Of a stretch of 64,000 bases of DNA, positions 54,459 through 64,000 are shown piece by piece. Made by a program: the position numbers and the translations under genes. The stretch comes from Klebsormidium nitens (Eukaryota; Streptophyta; Klebsormidiophyceae; Klebsormidiales; Klebsormidiaceae), in contig DF237152.1 of NCBI GenBank assembly GCA_000708835.1, forward strand, positions 64,938 to 128,937, given 5' to 3'. Position 1 is the first letter of the stretch. Each line of letters begins with the position of its first letter. The notes below the pieces were generated by a model. It saw only the letters and a list, made by a program, of their open reading frames with translations, was not told the origin of the DNA and did not search any database.

Positions 54459-57400
54459 TCAGCACCCCGCTAGGAGCCGGAAAACGCAGACTGGACTGTG
54501 CAAATCCGGCAGGAATGCGCGTTTACTATCCAACGCTCGCAAGAAGATGGTCTCGGGGGCAGTCTCCACTTTCCCAGTCTGTGCAGCGTACTCGAGCGCC
54601 ATCTCATTGTCAACCTGGGTGCACAGGAAGCGACTATGCATCAGGTTTTGGCCTGTCGGCTGGTGTAACAGCCCTCTTGCCAGAGACGTGCCGGTTGTCA
54701 GGCGGATTATGAGTGAGGCCTGCAAATGGCAAACAATACGAAAGGCGGGTCCAAAGGGAACAACGCCAGATAAATACACGGTTCTTGATCAAGTAAAACG
54801 AACGGCAACCAATAGCGCCAAAACCCTGACTAAGGAGCAGGTTAAACAGGGTGTCTGCTCTACGTGGCTTGCAGCGACACACAGAGAACGGGTCTCGACT
54901 GTGTGTCGCTGCGAATGTAAACCACGTGGTTTCTGCGAGCGACTGCGAAGGTAAAAGCTCGGGTATCTGGTCGCCCTATGAAGAATGCTCCACGACCTCC
55001 TCCTTAAAAGAGGGCATCAGATCTCAAGCTACATCCGTGGATCCGAGGGAAAAGGTCATCCAACGGCCCACATCCCATCTGCAATCTTGCCCTCGGCATC
55101 CAAACTTGCCTCGGTTGTGGGCAGTATCTGGTCGCCAGACGGGGGACCAGTCCCCCGACGCGTTCTTTGAGTGACAACCACACACGATCCAGGCAGACGA
55201 CTCAAACAGCAACCGGCGACAGCCGCCCGGGAACCCCACCTGCTCCACGTGCTGCGTCAGCTTCTGCCGGAGCGTCTCCTCGGTGACTTCCTCCGAGACG
55301 ACCTTCTCCAGCAGCGCCGCGTCCCCGGGGGGGAGCTCCGTCCGGCGCCGTTTGGAGTCGGCAATCGTGTCCAGGACCTCGAAAACTGCGCGCGTCACGT
55401 CGGGGATGTAGCGCGCGAGGTTGCGCTTGCGCTGCTGCCGCTCGCGCGCCTGCTGCTGGCGCACGATCTTGGACTTGAGCTGCAGGCAGCACTGCTGGAG
55501 CGCTTGCTGCGGGGGGGAGAAAGGCAGACCCAAAGTTAAGAATAAGGTAGTAGCAACAACAAGAACTATTAGTATTAGCAAAAGTACTAGCGGACGATCT
55601 TGGACTTGAGCTGCAGGCAGCACTGCTGGAGAGCTTGCTGCGGGGGCGAACGCGAGATCAGCGAACGAACGGTGGCATTACAATGATAATAGCTGTAGTG
55701 TTGACGATTATTGATAAACAAGCCAATCGTGATTGAATTTTCGTGCTGTCAGAAAAGTATCCGGGTGGTGTCCTATCGGACGTAGAAGGACGGTGAAGAA
55801 AGACAGATGACGCTTGTGGGCAGGGCGAATTCAGAAGGGAGTCAGAACTGCAGGCAGCACTGCTGGAGGGCTTGCTGCAAGAAGGAACAGGAGCGGAATG
55901 CAATATCAGCAAATAATCCTGGTGACGAGAACAATAACCACAGGAGTTTTGGGCCCTTAACCAAGGACGGTTCTGGGCTGGTTAGAAACCGGTTATATGT
56001 CCAGTAACCAGCCTCGGGCGTTAGACAGCCTTGGAACAAGGTTAAAGCCCAGTTGACTGTCCAATAACCCGAGCCAAGTCTGGTAGTCGGCCGGGTTAGC
56101 AGCCAAAACTTCCCGCGATTGCAAGTGCTTGCAAAAATGTTGGCAATGGTTAAGACTATTGGCGACTCGGTGCGGTCAGGATAGGCCCTTGGAGTGTTTG
56201 GGCGGTGGACGTTGAATGAAGGAGAGCGAGAGAAAGAGACAGACAACATGTGTGGGCAGGACGGGCCGGAAGGGGAAGCGAAGTTCCAGCTGCAGGTAGC
56301 ACTGCTGGATCGCTTGCTGCGGAGGGGAGAGGAGCAGAACCCAATTCAACAAACGAATTGTTGGGGACACCAGAACCATAGTGACAGCAACTGTGTTGGC
56401 AATGAGTCAATTTCACAGCCGATAGTATCGGCGTTTCCGTGCTGTCAGAAGCGGCTCCTGGCGTTTCTGGGTGGTGAAGTATCAAAGTGAGGATGGCGAG
56501 AGAGGGAAAGAGAGAAAGGCTGTGAGCAGGGTGTGTAGGTAACAGAGAGAAGTGGGGGCCGTAAGGATCGCTATTGGCAGGGAGTCTTCAGAAGCAGCGA
56601 GGTCAGTCTCCAGATCAACTCGGCGACTCTCGAGCTGATCTGCTCGTCAGCTTTTCGGCAGTAAGAGACTAGGCGACGACCTGTCTGAGCTTTTTGCCGG
56701 TTGCTTTTTTACAGGTAAGCCCGCCTGACGCCGTCTCCAAGGACAACATGACGTTTGCTGAGGCCAGCATACAATGACACAGGCCCGTGTTCGCCGCCAG
56801 ATCTGAAGTCCAAGATTGAATCCACGCAACAGCGAAACATTCTAAGCGGCCTGAGAGTACAGGTCTCAATACTATGTTGACTAAGGGCCATGTTGACTAA
56901 GGAGCGTGCCCGAGGACGGAGAGGGTTGGTTCGGGGGTTAGGGTGGGTTTGGGTGCTAGGGTGGGTTTGGGTGCGGAGCGTGCCATTTCCTGGTTCGGTT
57001 TCCAGTTTTCTAAGTTCCACCGAGCACTATCCTTAGTCAACATGCTCTTAAAAGACATGAGAGTGAGAAGTATCTTGAGACTGACCTTGACTGCCGCCGC
57101 GATTTCGGGAATGTCGTCACCAATGTATTCCTTCCCCGTGCCCTTGAAAGGGATCTTGGTGCTGACGATGCTGACGAAGACGCCGATCTTATCCGTCGTC
57201 TGGTTGATCTTGTAGCTCGCCCAGCTGCATCGAAGCAATATGACGTCAGATGACGCTGAGCAGAATGACGTCACTCGCGAAAGCTGACGTCATCGGGTCC
57301 TGTTGTGTGAGAGTTGGCGAAGGAAGCCAGAGGAGAGCCCGTTCTTCGCAGAAGTGGGTTTGCCAGCTCCCGGCAAACTCCTCTCTGAGAGACACAAAGT

Positions 57401-60400
57401 CGAAAGTCGAAGGACAAAGATTTGATTCGAAGAGCATGACCCGCTTCCAAAGTTTCGATGAAAAACTGACCCAGCAACCTTGTAAAGGCCAGGGAGCCCA
57501 TACGAGTTTCGCCCCCTACACTATTGCATAAAAGCGACAAATTGCCTCGTAATGAATAAGCTAATGGGGAGAACGGCTCACTTTATCCGCTTCGAGGCCG
57601 TCCTCGTGATGACGTCACCGCCCGCTTCGAAGAGCAAAGGGATGCGGTTGGCGAAGCGGAAGACGTTGATGCCCTGCGCACGACAGAACAGGGATTGAAC
57701 AAATTGGCGCCAGAAGTGGTCGAACCATCTTCTTGTGAGCATAGCCGTTCCAGGATATTTCTACCTGGGACCAACGCGTTCAAAGGGAAGACAACCTCTG
57801 CAAAGCGCCGAGTCAAAGGTTCTGGAAAAGGGTTGAGCACCATCCTGCTCTCAAAAGCGAAGTGAGCTTGAGCGGGAATTTTGAGGGCAATCACCCACGC
57901 TGCTTTAGGCTGGCAGGTTCCAAAACTAGGAACGCAACGACTTGACGAGACATGGTAGTCCGAATTTATCAAGTCCACACAGCACCTCCGTTGTCTCCTC
58001 TGCTTCGAAACCGATTCACGCCTTTGCAAGAAAGTTGGTCACTCGTACGTTTAAGAAGCCAGGTAAGTAACTACGAGCGACGCACGCGTTCGCCACAGTA
58101 AGCTTGGCGCTCTGCAGGCAGTTTCTTGAGCAGCGGGAGAAAAATGACGCTGTCTAAACGGCAAACTCTGACCCAAAACGATAGCCGCTTATCAAACTCA
58201 CGGGCTTCACGTCCTTGCCCCCCAGGCTGAGGCCTGCTTCCACGATGAAGGGATGGCCCTCAAACACCTGCGTGCTGCATTGCGGAGCTAGGTAAGATTG
58301 CGTTTGAATCTGACGAACGGCCGAGCCTTGAAGCGGTATCGTATGGTGTCCTCTCTCTTCAGGGTTTCTAGCAAGTCGAGGTAGGCGGGAAGTGCCAACG
58401 TTGTTGCAAAGTTGTTGCACTCAACGCCCCAATTTATGACGTTAGCATATTTCAAGACTGCCTGAAAGAGCCCAACTGACGAGATCCCAACCTGTGCTCA
58501 GGCGGAGCCCGCAATCGAGCATAGATGGCTGCGTGTTCCGTTGTTGCGCCAGCAGAAGTGTGCACATGCAGCTGATTAGAAGATTGCACACACACCAAAA
58601 GGACTGCGCATATGGAGGGATAGAAGAAAGGCCAATGATGGCGTTGAGGAGGATAACGGCGCGTTTCCCACCTGCCCTGATAGGTCGCTACCATATCGGG
58701 GTGCAAATCCTTCATGATGCCCAGTCGCATGTTGTACTCTCCAGCGGGGCTCAGGCACTGCAGCAAAACATAGTTGGACTTAGCAGCAAGTTCTTTTAGC
58801 ATTTCGCAGAACCGCTCAGCGATGAGATCGACTGGAATCAGGCTGCTAAGAGCAGATGCGCGACGGAAGAGGACAATCAGAATATACACCCTTGGACATC
58901 CACAGACTCACTTTACACAGCATTGTGGTTGTCTAGTGTAATCTCCAATTGCAAAAAATTCAGCAGATTCACTTTAAGCAGTTGTGAGAGATTGCAATAG
59001 AAGCTGCGAACGGGCGGGTTCATGCGGATCGAGACTGACCGAAAGTCAGCAAGCAACTAGGCAGCGCACACACTGACTCTCGACTATGACGTCGAAAAGC
59101 CTCTGCAGCGGGTCACAGGAAGGACAACATAAGCAAATTCCAACCACGTCTCGGATCGGGATTCGTCCTCTTGGCGGGTGGCCGCGGACATCACTTTGTG
59201 GCGGTAGATTCTCACGTCTCCAGAGGGGTCGGCGAACTTGGCCTGGCGGAACAGTTGGTGTATTCGCGCGACCTGCTGGTCCGTCAGCGAGCGTACCGCC
59301 ATTTTGGAGGCGAAGTCGGGGCCCATCTCACCTGCAAGACGTGGAATATGGCTCGTTTTCGGTACGCTAACTTCTGATCCATTCAGAGTGTAGTTTAGGG
59401 TATCTTAAGCACTAAGGCGCAAGTCCTGCTTTGAAAGGAATCACGCTTGCCGAAGTGGAAGAGAGTTGAGCCTCGTTCAGTAATGACCACTTTCTATGCG
59501 AAGGGGGCACTGACTGGGTCCGCTGTACACCAAATCAGCGAAGCCGACCGAGCTTTTGCTGGAAGACACTCGTTGACTCTCATAAACTTGCAGTGTCTAA
59601 ACAAGCAAATCTCAGAGGACCACATAGGCTTGCTGACAGCTTCATACCAGAACTTGGATGTCTGCAAACAGGAAGAGCAAGGGCATAATGTGAGCCACCA
59701 ATCCTTTCAGGAGATTTCCTCAAGATAGACACCAAGAATCTCTAACCAGCAAAGAATCACAAGTGCGCTGCCCTGATGCTGTTTCTGCATTCGCCCTCCG
59801 CTTGTTCTGACGACGCGAGAGCTGTTGCACCGCAAAGTAAGATGATGACTTACTGTCATCATCGGTGCGTCTTCTCATATTCGTACGCAATTTTCAATAG
59901 TTGCAATAGTGCAAAAGACCACTCGCAAGAATCCAGATAACTCACCGATAAGCCTTTCTGCGAGCGGCTTCTTGACCGTGTCGAACTCAGCCACCAAGAA
60001 TTGGCTCAGAGTCTGCTTGCTGGTCTCTGCGATGAGCCGCTTGATCAGCAGCAGGTCAACGGCGGACGGGTGGTATTTCGCCTCCTGGGGCGCAGCCGGC
60101 ATGACGTCAGTGCGGCGAGCGAAGTGGATGCTGATGTTCTTGCTGCAAGCAGACGTTGGAGGAAGGCAATGAGAAGGATGTACCCAGATCTCTGTCCTTT
60201 CGTTTGCATCTACAGGAGGGCAATCCAATGACAATTAGAGCTTGCTGCGGGGTTGCGGGTCGGGGACCAGACGAGGCGCATATACTGGGGTACAAGACAT
60301 CGTGGGCACGAGAAGAGCTAAGACAGGATGTCGGTTAAAGCGTGCGAAATGCGTTTGAGCGCTGGCCACTGTTTAAAGGTCGATTCTGTCAGGGATTAGT

Positions 60401-63400
60401 TGGTCAAGGGTTGTACCGAACCACTAATGCTTTGGCATCTTTGACGACTGCATTCAGGAGCACAGAAGCTTCAGCAACAACGTATTGTAGTAGTAAGCTC
60501 CACCGGAAGTTCGTGATCTTGAATGAGCTTAAGTTCGTAATTTGAATTCGGCACTAAGGAAGGCAAACTGCACCCGACTGCCTTAACTTGGCGGGCAAAG
60601 TAACTGGGGCCTCACTCGGGGGTGGTGCTGATGAAGCGGAAGACGAACTCAGCGTAAGGGGTGATCACGGCCATCTGCCTCATGTAGTTGACAATCTTCG
60701 ACTGTACAAGAAGAGAGGAGAGTGGAAGTTCGGACCAAGCTCTTTCCAATCTGTCGAGGCCAATGGACCGTTCAATGGTTGAAGAATCATCGAATGGCAC
60801 GTGTCCCGATGCACATTTCAATACGAACCGAAAGCGACAATGGCAGCGACTCGGCCTCTGACATCCGACGAGTTAACGGGAAGAACATGAGGAGGCATTA
60901 TGCGTCAATCAGAAACGTAGGGTTGTGAAGGAAGAAAGATCAGAGGCAATTAGCATACAGAAAAGGAAGAATAAAACGAAGTCCGTAAAGCGACATCCGC
61001 ACCTTATACGTAGTCCAGTTTCCCTCGATTACCACTTGCAGCTCGGCCCCTCGCCACCGCTGCGGGTTTGGTTCTTTCTCATGTTTGTGAATGTTTGGCA
61101 GGTTCCTGCAAACCAGCAGATTGTCTCGTAACCAGTACTTTTCGCCTATAAGAGACTCAAGTCGCTCGGCAGGTAGGAGACCCGAACAGCAAAGAGGTTC
61201 GAGGCGAAAGATCCAGACGAGCGATGTAAGTTTGCATCCTCTTCGCTTTTCACCTCGCCGTGACGTTGGGGTCGATCGAGAGGCTGGATTGCATGAAAGG
61301 TATCAACGAGACGACCTGATGACGTTAGACTACGATCAGGATACACGAGCATGGGAAAGCTTGGATGTCGAGTGAAGGGCAAAAGCTCACTTGTGGATGT
61401 CAATATCTAGCCGGCAGAACGTGCAGAAAGGGTGGCCCTTCATGGCGCTCCGGATGTCGATTGGCAGGCCGGTGCTCATCTTCGACCAGATCAGAGCCTG
61501 CCGAAAAGAAAGCCACTGTCTCTTTTCCATGGCGATGTAAGATTCCTAACGGCTAACAGATCTAGAATATCAGTGGAGCCGTTTGGAGTGAAAGAAGTCT
61601 GCGGAAACCATAAGAGCGTTTATTCAACGGCAACATGTCAATTTGGTAAAGCTAGCACGATTTTTGAGTACGACTTTCAACCCTCTGCTGCAGACAGACA
61701 TGTCGAACTTCACTCACCATCTTTGCTCCGAGTCCAAACTTCCCACGAGTCTGTCTCAACCCATATTTGGTCCCAGACAGTACTGCAAAACGATGGATCA
61801 CGATCAGCCGCTTCGACACGCAACCACGGGGGTGATCGAGAGGTCTAGAAACATCAGAAAGTTCACAACGAAATCTCAAGCTCCAACTAGAGAAAATGAG
61901 ACTCCCTGAGCCAGTCCCCTGAACCTGTACACTCATAGACAAAGAAACAACTCTCATGGAGCACGCACCTGCGGTAGGATCATGAAAGAAGCAGTCTCAC
62001 CTCGGCCAAGCATGTTCGGAATGTCATCATGAGGCATGCCCTTTCCATTGTCCTGCAACCAACAATGCGTATCTTTCAACGCCGTAGTCTCAAAGACATG
62101 CAGGCAGGTCGTTCAGTGCGTTCTCCCGGCCCTTTCATGCAGGCAACGAAAGCAGAGAGAAGGCTGATACCACTTTTAAGGGTTCCTCTTTCAGAAGCCT
62201 CCATACCTTCACTGTGACCCTGTAGAAAGAGGCGTCTCCTTTTCCTTTTCCGCCAGCTCGCTGACCTTCCTTTGCCTTCTTTCCAGCCTTTGCTAGACGC
62301 TCCTGCTCCTTTGCTTCACGTGCGAGTCGCTTCTGAGAAAGAAGAAAGCGCCAATGCTCTTCAGCCAGAGGACAGGGTAGCTCAACCTGGGCGGCGTCTA
62401 GGATCTTGTAGAGACCTCCTACCAGAAAATTACTGCAACAGAACCATCAAGCAGCCCGCAGGCATCATGTCAACTTTGTGTGAAGACTAAAGCATTCTTA
62501 CACGAGCAACGCAGAAAAGCCTCAAATTGACGTGGAGGTGAGCGAGGACATACCTCTTTCAACTTGTCAGTCTCAAAGTCTCCATACAGTTCCTCATCAA
62601 CTCGATCTTGGTCAACAAGTCCGATCAGAGCATGAAACCTTGACTTCTCGATCTCTTCACTGCAGCGAAAGAGGAAGACTGATTTGAAACTTCAAAGTGC
62701 GTGCATTCAGCTGAGTCGCTGACCCAAATGATCGTCGAAAAAGTGTAGGATTCCTTGCACAGTTCTAGCAATCAACAAGTTTTAGCAGGCACGTTGTAGC
62801 ACACCTGACAGCAGAAGGTAACCAAAAGACATCATTTTGGGCAAGAGTTGGAGGGAGATACTTACATTGTCACCTCTATTTCTGGAAGTTCTGCAATAGA
62901 CTCAGCGGAGTCCAGTGCGTTTTCAACAAGTTCACGAACAGTAGTGTACAGGCTCTTTCCTGGCTGCGCACGACACAAAACCAGGGCCTGATTCCACGGA
63001 TCTTGAAATGGCAACCTCTCTATAACTTTGAGGATATCAACACGTGTTATAAACAGGCTAGGTCAGAATGAATCGTATATGTGCCCCCAAGTGAGTCAAA
63101 GAAGCTAAACTCAATGTTGATGCACGATGTGGGGGAATTGGAGCAGTTTCAAATGAACCAGAGCTTTTGCTACAGCACGGTAGCCGCTTACATTGTCAAA
63201 CCCCGCTATGTTCTTGTTCTCTGAAAAGAACTCCGCTGGTGACTCTGTTGAAGAAGTGCAGAGAGGTGTAAGCATCTTTTTGTCCCCCAATAGAAGGAAG
63301 CTTCTGCTAAGTCGCGAGAAACGCTTTTCATCAACTGGTGCAGTTACATGCTGAAAGTGGTGAAGGCCAGTTAAAAACTGGTGCAGGAAGGGTTTCACAA

Positions 63401-63649
63401 AGAACTGGCATAAACACCTTCTGGAGGAAGAAACAAATTCCGCCTTCATGCAACCTACTTTACTTTCACACCAGCCCATTGATGAGTTTTCAGCTGTAGA
63501 TGATCATTCCTCTATGTGTGGGATGCTCAAAGAGAGACTGAGCACAACTTACTCTGCTTCAAGACCGGATGTTTCTTTCCGACTGGCCGCGCAACCTTTC
63601 CAGCTTTTGAAGCTGCACCACCATTCTCCTTGCCACCAGCCATTGGCAT
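54459..63649 (-). CDS. TOP6B: DNA topoisomerase VI subunit B
   Basis: Eighteen exons join in phase: 63649-63553, 63244-63192, 62963-62866, 62659-62554, 62332-62207, 62052-62001, 61782-61718, 61497-61391, 61105-61003, 60701-60616, 60142-59946, 59331-59216, 58757-58672, 58274-58202, 57673-57582, 57224-57086, 55506-55240 and 54614-54459. They give 672 aa, as in land plants (about 670). The GHKL ATPase motifs are ELVENALDSAES (about 61-72), DNGKGMP (161-167) and TRGKFGLGAKM. A Lys-rich insert (KRLAREAKEQERLAKAGKK), the transducer domain with the switch lysine region GLSLGGKDVKP, and a C-terminal helix with AEHVEQ-like TQHVEQVDNEMALEYA and DLHSPVCVFRLL follow. With TOP6A it makes the type IIB enzyme needed for endoreduplication in plants. 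ATG 63643 is an alternative start. Intron 16 holds three copies of the exon 17 start. Confidence 0.97.
54871..54912. repeat. hairpin in TOP6B intron 17
   Basis: Arms GCAGCGACACACAG (54871-54884) and CTGTGTGTCGCTGC (54899-54912) pair perfectly around a 14-base loop. Confidence 0.8.
55588..55643 (-). repeat. copy 1 of TOP6B exon 17 start in intron 16
   Basis: On the minus strand it carries a usable acceptor (CCCCCGCAG) and reads QALQQCCLQLKSKIVR, exactly the exon 17 protein start, before a stop codon. It is nearly identical to the true exon over about 50 bases, so the duplication is recent. Confidence 0.9.
55849..55879 (-). repeat. copy 2 of TOP6B exon 17 start in intron 16
   Basis: It repeats the acceptor edge (CTTGCAG) and about 24 bases of exon 17, reading QALQQCCLQ, then diverges into a stop. 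Confidence 0.85.
56288..56325 (-). repeat. copy 3 of TOP6B exon 17 start in intron 16
   Basis: It carries an acceptor (CCTCCGCAG) and reads QAIQQCYLQL before diverging. It has two or three differences in about 35 bases. It lies about 780 bp from the true exon 17. Confidence 0.85.
56889..57044. repeat. 15-bp inverted repeat around a G-rich tract, TOP6B intron 16
   Basis: CATGTTGACTAAGGA (56889-56903) is the exact reverse complement of 57030-57044. An extra direct copy of ATGTTGACTAAGG lies just before it. Between the arms is a GGGTTAGGGTGGGTTTGGG-type tract, reminiscent of telomere repeats. It may be a small foldback relic. Confidence 0.65.
57241..57292. promoter_or_regulatory. cluster of three TGACGTCA palindromes in TOP6B intron 15
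   Basis: Exact TGACGTCA occurs at 57241, 57266 and 57285 within 52 bases, and again at 57610 inside exon 15. TGACGTCA is the C/G-box-like core bound by plant bZIP (TGA/CREB-type) factors. Regulatory function here is inference only. Confidence 0.35.
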
Positions 63650-64000
63650 CACACTGCTTGGGCGAGCACCACCGAATTTACCTGCAGCAATCCATGAAGG
63701 TCACCTTGGGGAAGACCAAACCAACACAATGATTCAATAGTAATACGTCAATTGGTCTTTCCACCAAAGGGTCTGCATTGCATGCTGCTGCACGCATTGC
63801 AATTTGCACCAAGTCCTTCTGTCGCCCCCTGAAAGGCGCGCGCGCGCGAGCCTGGGCGTAGCCTCTGGTCTACAACTTACAAGTACAACAGGAGCCTGAG
63901 GATAAATTTGCCGTGCATGAGTTCTCAGGCTCCTATTTAATTTATGCCGGCTCCTGATCATGCCGGGTGTAAGATTCTTTCCACCTTCCTCGGTGTCCGC
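63650..64000. other. region upstream of TOP6B at the right edge
   Basis: Probable TOP6B promoter and 5' UTR. It includes an alternating CG run near 63838-63848 and a hairpin with arms AGGAGCCTGAG (63890-63900) and CTCAGGCTCCT (63924-63934). No coding segment supported. Confidence 0.45.

Noticed and set aside
54427-54954. Plus-strand 175-residue frame
   Set aside because: It lies opposite the last TOP6B exon, which matches the family to its final residues.
55024-55623. Single 199-residue minus-strand frame as the TOP6B C-terminus
   Set aside because: The family sequence continues HVEQ then VDNEMALEYA in the exon at 54614-54459, so the frame beyond 55240 is intron read-through.
56921-56975. 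GGGTTAGGG/GGGTTTGGG tract considered as interstitial telomere repeat
   Set aside because: It is irregular and short and does not repeat TTTAGGG in register.
58452-58889. 145-residue minus-strand frame around TOP6B exon 13
   Set aside because: Only 58757-58672 matches the family; the upstream part is intron, because exon 12 ends SGD and joins directly to CLSPAGEY.

Overview
This window is nuclear DNA of a eukaryote, most likely a green plant of the streptophyte line (a Klebsormidium-like charophyte alga or a bryophyte-grade plant). The evidence is a plant-type DNA topoisomerase VI subunit B, a plant-type RECQ4A/BLM helicase and a plant-type cathepsin B, next to a dynein-2 intermediate chain (WDR60/DYNC2I1), a ciliary gene that seed plants lack. 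The exons are GC-rich, and introns of about 200-1600 bp carry ordinary GT...AG borders. The species call is inference.

Layout, left to right: the end of an unrecognised coding segment (1-242); the WD-repeat exon of DYNC2I1 (+, 1053-2467); a two-exon DUF4419 protein (-, 3124-5244); a small doubtful two-exon gene (+, 5764-6391); an 11-exon MYST histone acetyltransferase (-, 7855-14463); a 7-exon SNF8/VPS22 ESCRT-II subunit (+, 15662-20246); a two-exon MYND zinc-finger protein (+, 21238-23256); an 8-exon cathepsin B (-, 24905-29339); a 24-exon RECQ4A/BLM helicase (+, 30602-43379); a 4-exon unrecognised membrane protein (-, 44960-47608); a glycine-rich CCHC zinc-knuckle protein with two possible 3' ends (+, 48244-53102); and an 18-exon TOP6B (-, 54459-63649). 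I assembled each multi-exon model by hand. Reading phase closes at every junction, and total lengths fit the known families where I know them (SNF8 259 aa, cathepsin B 358 aa, TOP6B 672 aa, RECQ4A 1307 aa). No tRNA, rRNA, CRISPR array or intact autonomous transposon was seen.

The genes are independent housekeeping and genome-maintenance loci, not an operon or cluster. Chromatin (MYST), recombination and decatenation (RECQ4A, TOP6B), endosomal sorting (SNF8) and vacuolar proteolysis (cathepsin B) are represented.

The most unusual signal is in the introns. At least five genes hold decayed same-strand copies of an adjacent exon edge together with its splice site: SNF8, cathepsin B, RECQ4A, the membrane-protein gene and TOP6B. 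They look like remains of repeated short tandem duplications across exon-intron junctions. Two introns use a GC donor. A 74-bp almost perfect hairpin lies in a RECQ4A intron, and a 355-bp foldback element lies between cathepsin B and RECQ4A.
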